Shown: positions 8,556 through 16,593 of the stretch, piece by piece
How positions within the stretch are numbered: the stretch's first letter is position 1
Layout of the letters: every line of letters starts with the position of its first letter
NCBI GenBank assembly: GCA_007131535.1
Contig: SLQI01000336.1
Location: 1 to 25,197 of the forward strand
DNA length: 25,197 bases
Source: Balneolales bacterium
GTDB lineage: Bacteria; Bacteroidota; Rhodothermia; Balneolales; Natronogracilivirgulaceae
Reading direction: 5' to 3'
Program-made: the position numbers and the translations under genes
Notes under the pieces: generated by a model
Seen by the model: only the letters and a program-made list of their open reading frames with translations
What the model was told of the DNA's origin: nothing
The model's database searches: none

Positions 8556-9311
8556 ATGGCTGATCAGATGCAGCGCCAGCGGTTCGAGCACAAGTATCAG
8601 ATTGACGAACCGACGGCTTTACGAATACGGGATTTTGTAAGCGGATATTTGTCTCCGGATAAATTTGGTGCTACACAACCTGATTTGTCTTACCGTGTGC
8701 ATAGTGTTTATCTTGACTCACCTGATTTCAGAACTTATCAGAATACGGTGAATGGTGATCGCAACCGTTACAAACTTCGTTTCAGGTTTTACGAAAACGG
8801 GGATGACAAACCGTTTTACGCCGAAGTCAAACGCCGCTTTGATAAGGTGATCGCAAAAAAACGAGCCGGACTCTATCGCGAAGCATTGCCTTTAATCCTG
8901 AACGGCCATATTCCCGAACCCGATTATTTTACCGAACCCGAACCTTTTTACTATGAGTCAGCCGAATATTTTTGCAAGTATGTTAATCACCTGCAAGCAA
9001 GACCGGTAACCCACGTTTGCTACGACCGGGAAGCCTGGATGGCCGACGACGGGAACAACAAAATCCGGGTAACCATTGACCGCAATGTGTACAGTGAATA
9101 CTATAACCGATTAGATTTGACTACCGAAATGCGAAATCCGGTTTCAGTATTCGGTAATAACATTATCCTCGAACTGAAATTTACTGACCGTTTCCCCAAT
9201 TGGTTTCGCGACCTGGTCCAGCATTTCGGGCTTCGCCAGGGGCCGGCGGCCAAATATGTGGACGGTGTCTACAATATGGGAGAAACCGGAGTGCTAACAC
9301 ACTATATCTGA
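8556..9311 (+). CDS. VTC-domain protein (polyphosphate-polymerase-like), copy 1
   Basis: 251 residues, almost all one VTC domain of the triphosphate-tunnel metalloenzyme type. Alternating charged residues expected to line the tunnel are seen: RFEHKY (K13), YRVHSVYLDS (46-55), NRYKLRFRFYE (70-80), AEVKRR (89-94), KKR (101-103), YDREAW (156-161), and acidic metal-binding candidates in TIDRN (173-177) and ILELKFTD (204-211). Eukaryotic Vtc4 uses such a domain to make polyphosphate from ATP; bacterial homologues are inferred to bind or polymerise phosphate. There is no membrane segment, so it should be cytoplasmic, perhaps docked on the DUF4956 protein. It is the first gene of a four-gene cassette, 217 bases before DUF4956; that gap holds a hairpin element absent from copy 2. 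Start agrees with the paralogue MADQ. No Shine-Dalgarno site is visible. Confidence 0.85.
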   Translation: MADQMQRQRFEHKYQIDEPTALRIRDFVSGYLSPDKFGATQPDLSYRVHSVYLDSPDFRTYQNTVNGDRNRYKLRFRFYENGDDKPFYAEVKRRFDKVIAKKRAGLYREALPLILNGHIPEPDYFTEPEPFYYESAEYFCKYVNHLQARPVTHVCYDREAWMADDGNNKIRVTIDRNVYSEYYNRLDLTTEMRNPVSVFGNNIILELKFTDRFPNWFRDLVQHFGLRQGPAAKYVDGVYNMGETGVLTHYI

Positions 9312-9374
9312 ACAAAAAATGAGCCGCCTGCAAATAGCGAATTATTCCGTAAATCTTTACCGATTCAGTAATTA

Positions 9375-9516
9375 GTGTCTGTAAGTAAAAGCCAATATCT
9401 TCGTTCCGCTCGTCCCAAAAATGTTCATGTACGGGCTGTACACTGCGCTTTTTGGGAGCTTCGCGCGGCTTGATCCTGGCGCTTTCTTACGACACTACTT
9501 TTTTTCTTACAGGAAC
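9375..9516. repeat. MITE-like hairpin element inside cassette copy 1
   Basis: A 142-bp non-coding insert between the VTC and DUF4956 genes. TAATTA at 9369-9374 and 9517-9522 could be target-site duplications. The left end (from GTGTCTGTAAG) has imperfect inverted matches to the right side: CTTACGACAC at 9486-9495 and TTTTTCTTACAG at 9501-9512. Inside, TCCCAAAAA (9413-9421) pairs perfectly with TTTTTGGGA (9449-9457), and within that loop TGTAC is repeated as GTACA. The whole can fold into one long imperfect hairpin. The second cassette has only 23 bases at this place. It may act as a terminator or attenuator for the downstream three genes. Confidence 0.55.
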
Positions 9517-9528
9517 TAATTAACCAAA

Positions 9529-10215
9529 ATGGATAACTGGATTTATCTCGGAGATACCGCTCCGATAGTAATCGATACCCCGACATTATTAATCGGACTT
9601 TTACTCGCTTTTATGTGTGGCCAGGTATTGGCCTGGATTTATATGTACACCCATAGCGGGCTCTCATATTCCCGTACCTTTGTCAGCTCGCTGATTCTCG
9701 TCCCCATCACGGTTTCCCTTGTGATGATGGTACTCGACAACAACCTCGTTACGGCCTTCAGCCTGATGGCCGTCTTCGCTATCGTCCGGTTCCGCAACAT
9801 CGTCCGGGATACCTTGGATACCGTTTATATCCTCAGCCTCATCGTAATCGGCATGGCCTGCGGCACACAGAGATACAGCATCGCGATAGTCGGTACACTG
9901 ATGGCATCACTGGTTCTGCTCTATATCTGGTACACGAACTTTGGAAGCCGCCAGCGCTTTGACTACATCGTCAATATTGAGTGGGCACGACCGATCAATG
10001 AACTGTCATTGCTAAATCAACTCTTGGGCCGGCATGCACTGAAAACCGTGATGGCCTCGCAACGATCTTCAGATATGGAAGAAAACGCCCACCTTTCCTA
10101 TCGCTTGTTACTGCGAGATCCATCCCGTGTGGATGAACTGATCAGCGAACTAAAAGAACATGATGGTGTGAACCGTGTAACTACGATGAAAGCTGAGGAG
10201 GAATCTGAAATATGA
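9529..10215 (+). CDS. DUF4956 multi-pass membrane protein, copy 1
   Basis: 228 residues. Four or five hydrophobic segments fill residues about 18-136 and a soluble tail of about 90 residues follows. The core YMYTHSGLSYSRTF through RYSIAI (38-120) includes polar, charged and conserved motifs within the membrane part (LDNNLVTAFSLMAVFAIVRFRN, RDTLDT), which looks like a functional site and not just an anchor. The DUF4956 family is known to sit beside VTC-domain and CotH genes; its activity is not established. Here it overlaps the HlyD-like gene by four bases (ATGA, 10212-10215), which argues for a stoichiometric complex. About 85% identical to the paralogue at 15906 by hand alignment, the most conserved member of the cassette. 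Confidence 0.85.
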   Translation: MDNWIYLGDTAPIVIDTPTLLIGLLLAFMCGQVLAWIYMYTHSGLSYSRTFVSSLILVPITVSLVMMVLDNNLVTAFSLMAVFAIVRFRNIVRDTLDTVYILSLIVIGMACGTQRYSIAIVGTLMASLVLLYIWYTNFGSRQRFDYIVNIEWARPINELSLLNQLLGRHALKTVMASQRSSDMEENAHLSYRLLLRDPSRVDELISELKEHDGVNRVTTMKAEEESEI

Positions 10216-11297
10216 AAGAGGATACCACTCAGAAAATACCCGTACCCGCTGCACGCAAATGGGCTGAAATCCGTCAGCGTTTTCTGCCGTTAGTTGTTTT
10301 CTTACTTACAGGAATAGCCGTATGGCAATTATGGAGTGAGCGGATCAACCAGGTAGTAATGACCGGGCAGGTACAGGGGGATCAAATTGAAATCACCGCA
10401 TCTGAAGCCGGTTATTTGGCTAACCTCAGTGTGCAGGATTTTGAACGGGTTCAGGCCGGTCAAAAGATCGGTGAAGTGGTGACCACCGATCCCAAAGTGC
10501 TCGAATCGCAGTTAGCTGTCATCAATGCTGAAATTGACCTGATACGCCACAGTTTGGATCCGATTGCCGGACTTCAACGGAACCAGCTAAACCTGTACGA
10601 CCTGCAGATGGACCTGATGGAGAATCAAATCACTCTGGCTTCCAACCGAATACAAAAATCCCAGCTGATACGGGACCTGGAACGATCTGAAGACCTCTAC
10701 GAAATGGATGCCATAGCCGGTGAAGAAGTGGAGCAGATACGTACCGAACTTGAGCGAACCCGTTCAAATATTACCCGGGCTGAAGACCTGGTTGCATCTA
10801 TGGAAAACCGGCTTTCCAGTTACAATATGCCAGATTACGGCACAGGCTCTCCCGAAACCAGGGATGCCATCAATTCGGCAATTCGCGTTCAGCAGGAACA
10901 GTTAGAGCTGATAAAAGCCGAATTAAGCCCTAAGCCCATTACAGCTCCTTTTGACGGCACGATCAGCCGGGTTCATCGCACAAACGGTGCTCACCTCCAA
11001 AACGACCAACCGGTAGCCACCCTCGTATCAGGCGATCCGGAGTATATTCTCGGTTTCATTCCGCACCCGTCGGATCGCATTCCGGAAGTAGGTCAGGAAG
11101 TTCAAATCATAAGCCAGGGGCGACGTGACAACCTCGGCACTGCGGTAATTGCTGATATCGGCAGCCAGTATGAGGAAATTGACGAGGTCATTCAATCCTC
11201 CCCTGCCCATACCGCTCCTTTGGGTCTTCCGGTAAAAGTGAACGTATCGTCTGATATGGATCTAACCCCCGGTGAACTCGTAGATATTTCTTTTTGA
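10212..11297 (+). CDS. HlyD/EmrA-like periplasmic membrane adaptor, copy 1
   Basis: 361 residues. A short cytoplasmic N-terminus with RKWAEIRQR is followed by one transmembrane helix (about 24-41). Then come the first half of a lipoyl-like domain (about 51-92, GQVQGDQIEITASEAGYL), a long coiled-coil hairpin rich in Q, E and L (about 95-205), the second lipoyl half (about 240-285, ITAPFDGTISRVHRTNGAHL) and a beta-barrel tail. This is the order of membrane fusion proteins of type I secretion and EmrAB-type pumps, which link an inner-membrane partner to the outer membrane. No ABC or MFS transporter is adjacent; the neighbours are DUF4956 and a secreted CotH protein. It therefore probably partners DUF4956, which is inference. 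Coupled to both neighbours by overlap or near-overlap. Confidence 0.8.
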   Translation: MKEDTTQKIPVPAARKWAEIRQRFLPLVVFLLTGIAVWQLWSERINQVVMTGQVQGDQIEITASEAGYLANLSVQDFERVQAGQKIGEVVTTDPKVLESQLAVINAEIDLIRHSLDPIAGLQRNQLNLYDLQMDLMENQITLASNRIQKSQLIRDLERSEDLYEMDAIAGEEVEQIRTELERTRSNITRAEDLVASMENRLSSYNMPDYGTGSPETRDAINSAIRVQQEQLELIKAELSPKPITAPFDGTISRVHRTNGAHLQNDQPVATLVSGDPEYILGFIPHPSDRIPEVGQEVQIISQGRRDNLGTAVIADIGSQYEEIDEVIQSSPAHTAPLGLPVKVNVSSDMDLTPGELVDISF

Positions 11298-11320
11298 TCA
11301 CCCGGAATAAAGTTTTCCTT

Positions 11321-14300
11321 ATGATCATCAAATCCCTTTCCGTTTCATTACTGTTTATTTTTTTACTGATCCCGGCTGAAAGTAACGCCCGGGTGGTAAT
11401 TAACGAAGTGCTTGCCTCCAACGGCGCCGGTGTACCCGACGAAGACGGAGACACCGTACCATGGATTGAGCTGTATAACAGCGGTGACGAATCTGTAGAT
11501 CTGTATGGTTTTGGCCTGTCCGATGATTACGACCGCCCTTATCGTTGGGTAGTGCCGGATATAACCATCGAGCCGGGTGAGTTTTTGCTGATTTTCGCCT
11601 CCGGAAAAGATCGGGATGACCCCGACGGGGAGCTGCATACCAACTTCCGGGTCAGCAGAGCCGGAGAGGAGGTACTGCTTACTACTCCCGATGGTGAGCG
11701 TATGGATGAAATGCCTCCCACCCCTATGGAAACCGATATCTCCTTCGGCCGCCAGCCGGACGGGGCCGAAGATTGGTATTTTTTTGATGATCCAACCCCG
11801 GGATCATCCAATACGACTGAGGGATTTCTCGAAATCCTTGAACCGCCGGAGTTTTCCAGAGACGGGGGTTTTTACACCTCCCCTTTCATGCTCGATATTT
11901 CTCATCCCGATCCGGATGTAACAATCTATTACACTATGGACGGCTCCGAACCTGATGAGAACTCACAAAAATGGGATGAGCCAATGGAAATCCGGGATCG
12001 ATCGGATGAACCCAATAGCATTTCCACAATACCAACCACCAATATGGGTGATGATCGCCCCATAGGATGGGTTGAACCGGAAGTTAAAATCCGAAAAGCT
12101 ACGGTGATCAGGGCAAAAGCGGTAAAGACCGGTCATGTTCCGAGTCATATTCAAACCCGGACTTTTTTTGTTCACCCGGACGGATATGAGCTACATCAGC
12201 TACCGGTCTTTTCTTTTGCTACTGACTCTCTGAACCTGTTTGACCACGACAAAGGAATATATGTTCCGGGCGCAGAAGGGGAGTCCGGTGACAACACAGA
12301 CGGAAATTTTATGATGCGGGGGATCGAATGGGAGCGCCCTGCTTCGATGGAATTTTATGAGGATGATGGTGAACGAGTTCTAACAACCGATATGGGTATC
12401 CGGATACATGGCGGATACAGTCGTATAGCTGCACAAAAGTCACTAAGGCTTTATGCACGTAACGATTACGGAGACAGCCGTTTTGAATACCGCTTTTTTC
12501 CCGATGAACCCTATGAGGAGTTTAACCGCTTGTTACTCAGAAACTCCGGCAACGATTGGGGGAACACGTTATTCCGGGATGCTATGGGGCAGAGGGTTAT
12601 CGAACACATGGATTTTGACACGCAGGCCTACCGGCCCTCAGTTGTTTATATCAACGGTGAATATTGGGGGATTCACAATATCCGGGAGCGATATGATAAA
12701 CATTACCTGGAGCGGGTATATGATGTAGATCCTGAAAATATTGATTTGTTAACCGGTAATGAAGAGGTGAAAGAAGGCGATCCTCATCACTTGCGGGCTA
12801 TGCGTTCGTATGCAGCTGATAACGACCTCAGTAAAACGGAACACTACGAGCACATGAAAACCCTGCTTGATATTGACCACTACCTGGATTACTACACCGC
12901 TCAGGTTTATTTGGGCAATACCGACTGGCCTCAAAATAATATCGACTTCTGGCGACTACGAACTGAGTATGACCCGGATCAACCCGCCGGGAAAGACGGG
13001 CGCTGGAGATGGCTGCTTTACGATATCGATTTTTCTTTTAATTACTATGCACCTCCGGATGTAGACATGCTGGAGTGGGTTACCGCCGAAGAGGATATGC
13101 GATTCGGTGAAAAATGGCCGAACAAATTATTCATCAACCTGTTGGAAAATGAGCAATTCAAGTCGGATTTTGTCACGCGCATTGCCGGACATTTGAACAC
13201 AACATTTCAGCCCGAACGGATTCACAATATCATTGATAATTTTGAAGAAACCCTTGAAACGGAGATCAAAACCCATGTTGACCGCTGGAATCGCCCGACT
13301 TCTCATCACCATTGGAGGAACGGTTACGCCGGTATCGGAGAAATGCGTGAGTTCACTGATGAACGCCCCGATTATCTTCGCCAGCAAGTTTTGGAACATT
13401 TCGATATTGACCGCAAAGTAGAGCTGAACCTAAATATTTCCGATAATTCCGGAGGATACATACGGGTAGATTCTATTGATATCAAATCATCCACCCCGGG
13501 AGTTTCGTCACCGGCTTATCCGTGGCAGGGAATATATTTTGAAGACATCCCACTGGAGTTAAACGCCTATAGCTGGCCGGGTTATGAATTCAGCCATTGG
13601 ATTATAGATGGTGAAACTATTGAGCAAAGTTCTGTAACGGTGTCAATGGAAGATGACACTCAAGTGGAAGCGGCCTTTGCCAAAGCCGATGATAACTCTG
13701 TCTACCCTGAGCCATTCACCATTTCCTCAGATACATACCGGTTTAGAGAATGGCCGGCTAATGCCGATCCCGGCACCTACCCCGATAATATGGCATTCGT
13801 CTACATGGATGAACCCGAACCCGATGCGAAAACACAAGTTGACGGATTTACCAACGGTGCCTATAATCTGGACTCCCGCACACGCATTATGGGTCTGGGT
13901 GACGGCGGTTTCGCCTTTATCAACACCAGCAACCTCGACGGGAACCCCGGATACCCCGGGCGGCGGCTTGGGGGCGCTATTTTGGCACTCGATACAAGAG
14001 GTGCAGACGAACTGTATACAATGTTTACGGCCGGTACAGTTTTACCTAATTCCAGAATCTATAACATACGGCTTCAGTACCGCCTTGGAAATGAAGGTCC
14101 GTTTAATGACGTCGAAGATGAGTCCGGTCACCCGGTTGAGTATCACCGGAATGAAATAGCCGGCCACACCCGGGAGTTCGGTCCGTTGGAATTGCCCGAA
14201 TATTTGTTGAATCAACCCTATGTACAATTGCTGTGGAGATATTATTACACCGGTCATCGGATTACCGAGGATAGCGGTCAACGATCTAAAATGAACATCT

Positions 14301-14626
14301 CAGATATCCTGGTCAGTGTTGAAAAACCTACAGATTCAGATAATACTGATCCAGCTGCCACTGAAGAGCTGGTACTTAATCAGAATTACCCCAACCCGTT
14401 CAATAACGCAACTGAGATAACTTTTGAACTACCCGAGTCCGCTCATACCACCTTGCGGGTTTATGCCATAACTGGTGAGCAAGTAGCCACTTTGGTAGAT
14501 GAGCAGCGTAATGCGGGAGTCCACCAAGTTAGCTTCGAAGCCAATAATCTCTCCAGCGGAGTTTTTATATATCGACTGGAAACTGAACATTACGCGGAGT
14601 CCCGAAAAATGCTGCTGGTCAGATGA
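11321..14626 (+). CDS. Giant secreted CotH-kinase protein with lamin-tail and T9SS sorting domains, copy 1
   Basis: From the ATG at 11321 the protein has 1101 residues and a clean signal peptide (1-23, ending SNA). A TTG at 11294 overlapping the HlyD stop would add nine residues and is the alternative start. Domains in order: lamin-tail domain (about 25-170, VVINEVLASNGAG); chitobiase/beta-hexosaminidase C-like sandwich (about 180-285, DVTIYYTMDGSEPDE); CotH kinase (about 300-690) with LRNSGNDW, YINGEYWGIHNIRERYDKHYL and LLYDIDFSFN; an InlB-type divergent repeat (about 705-790, GYEFSHWIIDGE); an unassigned domain (about 800-1005); and a T9SS type A sorting domain (about 1015-1101, LVLNQNYPNPFN). 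CotH proteins phosphorylate surface proteins in spore formers; the aspartates in YDID and the conserved N/E motifs suggest activity here. Location is outer surface or secreted. Confidence 0.85.
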   Translation: MIIKSLSVSLLFIFLLIPAESNARVVINEVLASNGAGVPDEDGDTVPWIELYNSGDESVDLYGFGLSDDYDRPYRWVVPDITIEPGEFLLIFASGKDRDDPDGELHTNFRVSRAGEEVLLTTPDGERMDEMPPTPMETDISFGRQPDGAEDWYFFDDPTPGSSNTTEGFLEILEPPEFSRDGGFYTSPFMLDISHPDPDVTIYYTMDGSEPDENSQKWDEPMEIRDRSDEPNSISTIPTTNMGDDRPIGWVEPEVKIRKATVIRAKAVKTGHVPSHIQTRTFFVHPDGYELHQLPVFSFATDSLNLFDHDKGIYVPGAEGESGDNTDGNFMMRGIEWERPASMEFYEDDGERVLTTDMGIRIHGGYSRIAAQKSLRLYARNDYGDSRFEYRFFPDEPYEEFNRLLLRNSGNDWGNTLFRDAMGQRVIEHMDFDTQAYRPSVVYINGEYWGIHNIRERYDKHYLERVYDVDPENIDLLTGNEEVKEGDPHHLRAMRSYAADNDLSKTEHYEHMKTLLDIDHYLDYYTAQVYLGNTDWPQNNIDFWRLRTEYDPDQPAGKDGRWRWLLYDIDFSFNYYAPPDVDMLEWVTAEEDMRFGEKWPNKLFINLLENEQFKSDFVTRIAGHLNTTFQPERIHNIIDNFEETLETEIKTHVDRWNRPTSHHHWRNGYAGIGEMREFTDERPDYLRQQVLEHFDIDRKVELNLNISDNSGGYIRVDSIDIKSSTPGVSSPAYPWQGIYFEDIPLELNAYSWPGYEFSHWIIDGETIEQSSVTVSMEDDTQVEAAFAKADDNSVYPEPFTISSDTYRFREWPANADPGTYPDNMAFVYMDEPEPDAKTQVDGFTNGAYNLDSRTRIMGLGDGGFAFINTSNLDGNPGYPGRRLGGAILALDTRGADELYTMFTAGTVLPNSRIYNIRLQYRLGNEGPFNDVEDESGHPVEYHRNEIAGHTREFGPLELPEYLLNQPYVQLLWRYYYTGHRITEDSGQRSKMNISDILVSVEKPTDSDNTDPAATEELVLNQNYPNPFNNATEITFELPESAHTTLRVYAITGEQVATLVDEQRNAGVHQVSFEANNLSSGVFIYRLETEHYAESRKMLLVR

Positions 14627-15126
14627 ACAGGGTAATTCAGTAGCATTTTGTTTATTACAGGCGCCCGACTTGAGTAATTATTTACATCAGCATGCCATCC
14701 TACCTAACCACTTATTCTATGTAGTCAGTATTGATTATGGATGATTGGTTTTAAGCATTACAAATCAGGTAGCCAATCCGGCCAAACTTGCTGTATGAAT
14801 AGCAAAATCAACCTAAACACGGCCATACATCTTGCATTTGTTATGCTGCCAAATCATTTTTCATATAAATCAACCCGATTAAAAGCGGGGTTTAATGACT
14901 GATTCTATTCCCTGGCTAAGTCCTTTTCACAGATCAATACAATACCCGGAACATCAATAATTTAAACCCTTGTGCCCGCATCGACTCTTTGTGAGTTGTA
15001 CTTGATTGATGTTGGCATATTTATTTTTGGGGAATGGTCTCAGTCATTATATGGCCTGACTTTTGCGGATGTTGCTTTTTGAGAGAAGTAAGGAGAGATA
15101 CAACATCAATATTCAATGCAGATAGA
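14627..15126 (+). other. Spacer between the two cassettes, no gene
   Basis: 500 bases, AT-rich, without a believable gene. TCAGTATTGATTA at 14725-14737 is identical to the 13 bases immediately before the ATG of the first VTC gene (8543-8555) and is again followed by TGG and GAT, so it may be a relic of the duplicated upstream region. A weak hairpin AACCCG/CGGGGTT lies at about 14873-14893. AGGAGAG at about 15091 is too far from the VTC start at 15127 to be its ribosome site. A promoter for copy 2 is expected here but was not identified. Confidence 0.3.
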
Positions 15127-15882
15127 ATGGCAGACCAGATTCAGCGGCAGCGCTTTGAGAATAAGTATCATGTAGACGAGAACACGGCACTGAAAATCCG
15201 GGACTATGTGAGTGGGTACCTGGAGCCGGATAAATATGGAGCCACCCGACCCAATTTGTCATATCGGGTTCATAGCGTATACCTGGATTCCCCGGATTAT
15301 AGAACCTACCAGAACACGATCAACGGGGATCGAAACCGATATAAACTGCGCTTTCGCTTTTATGAAAACGGCGATGATAAACCCTTTTATGCCGAGATCA
15401 AACGCAGGTATGACAAGGTGATCTATAAAAAACGAGCCGCTTTTCACCGATCTGCGGTCCGCCTGCTGTTAAACGGGCATTTTCCGGACCGGGCACACTT
15501 CGTCGATACCAACACCTTTTACCTGGAGTCTGCTGATCAGTTTTGCCGTTATGTTAATCATCTTCAGGCACGCCCGGTTACGCATGTCCGGTATGATCGC
15601 GAAGCCTGGATATCAAATGACGGCGATAATAAAATCAGGGTTACCCTGGACCGCAATGTGTTTAGCGAGTACTACACCAAAAAGTATTTGACCACCGATA
15701 TGATCAACCCGATTTCAGTTTTCGGTAAAGTCGTAATTCTTGAATTAAAATTTACAGACCGGTTTCCGAATTGGTTTCAGGACCTGGTCCGCTACTTTGA
15801 CTTGCGGCAGAATTCAGCCGCAAAGTATGTGGACGGGGTCTACAACATGGGAGATGCCGGTATACTATCCTATTACATGTAA
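15127..15882 (+). CDS. VTC-domain protein (polyphosphate-polymerase-like), copy 2
   Basis: 251 residues from the ATG at 15127, the same length as copy 1 with MADQIQRQRFENKY aligned to MADQMQRQRFEHKY. The frame is open further upstream to an ATG at 15034, but those 31 residues (Cys-rich, no counterpart in copy 1) are unlikely to be translated. About 74% identical to copy 1 by hand count (66 differences). All candidate tunnel residues are kept: NRYKLRFRFYE, AEIKRR, KKR, YDREAW, TLDRN, ILELKFTD. A third of the differences (22) fall in residues 100-142, between KKR and CRYVNHL, which may be the specificity or partner-binding part. It is followed after 23 bases by DUF4956 copy 2, with no insert, so this copy keeps the compact operon form. 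Confidence 0.85.
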   Translation: MADQIQRQRFENKYHVDENTALKIRDYVSGYLEPDKYGATRPNLSYRVHSVYLDSPDYRTYQNTINGDRNRYKLRFRFYENGDDKPFYAEIKRRYDKVIYKKRAAFHRSAVRLLLNGHFPDRAHFVDTNTFYLESADQFCRYVNHLQARPVTHVRYDREAWISNDGDNKIRVTLDRNVFSEYYTKKYLTTDMINPISVFGKVVILELKFTDRFPNWFQDLVRYFDLRQNSAAKYVDGVYNMGDAGILSYYM

Positions 15883-15905
15883 AGATAATAGTAGAAATTT
15901 CATCA

Positions 15906-16592
15906 ATGGATAACTGGATTTATCTGGGAGACTCTACCCCTTTAGCAATTGATACCCCTACGCTGCTATTGGGACTGTTTTTAGCCTTTCTTTGCGGGCA
16001 GGTTATTGCCTGGGTGTACATGTATACACACAGCGGCCTCTCCTATTCCCGCACTTTTGTCAGCTCTCTGATACTCGTGCCTATTACCGTTTCACTGGTG
16101 ATGATGGTACTCGATAATAATCTCGTCACCGCCTTCAGTCTGATGGCGGTATTTGCCATTGTGCGTTTCCGAAATATCGTTCGCGACACCCTGGATACGG
16201 TCTATATACTCAGCCTGATTGTGATCGGCATGGCCTGCGGCACACAGCGATACAGTATTGCGATTATCGGCTGTGCTATGGCTTCACTGGTCTTAATTTA
16301 CATCTGGTTCACCAATTTTGGAAGCCGCCAACGGTTTGATTATATCATCAACATCGAGTGGGACCGCCCTTTGAATGAGCTTTCCTTTCTGGATCAGCTA
16401 TTCGGTCGCCATTCTCTGAAAACGGTTATGGCAAGCCAGCGCTCAACGGATATAGATGAGCCTACCCAGCTATCGTATCGCCTGCTGCTTCGGGATCCCG
16501 GCCGGGTTGATGAACTGATAAGTGAGTTAAAGGCTCAGGAAGGCGTAAATCGGGTAACTACGATAAAAGCTGAAGAAGAATCTGAAGTTTGA
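15906..16592 (+). CDS. DUF4956 multi-pass membrane protein, copy 2
   Basis: 228 residues, same length as copy 1, starting MDNWIYLGD. Residues 38-120 are identical to copy 1 although 45 of these 83 codons use different synonymous triplets. This shows an old duplication under strong purifying selection and not recent gene conversion. The differences lie in the first helix (10-37) and the soluble tail (121-228), for example SSDMEENAH against STDIDEPTQ. Membrane segments are as in copy 1. It ends one base before the HlyD-like start. Function of the family is not known; close linkage with VTC and CotH genes implies a joint role. Confidence 0.85.
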   Translation: MDNWIYLGDSTPLAIDTPTLLLGLFLAFLCGQVIAWVYMYTHSGLSYSRTFVSSLILVPITVSLVMMVLDNNLVTAFSLMAVFAIVRFRNIVRDTLDTVYILSLIVIGMACGTQRYSIAIIGCAMASLVLIYIWFTNFGSRQRFDYIINIEWDRPLNELSFLDQLFGRHSLKTVMASQRSTDIDEPTQLSYRLLLRDPGRVDELISELKAQEGVNRVTTIKAEEESEV

Positions 16593-16593
16593 T

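Noticed and set aside
11294..11320. TTG start of the first CotH gene
   Set aside because: The ATG at 11321 gives a cleaner signal peptide; the TTG form cannot be excluded because it overlaps the HlyD stop.
15034..15126. N-terminal extension of the second VTC protein
   Set aside because: The paralogue starts at the matching MADQ, and the extra 31 residues have no counterpart.
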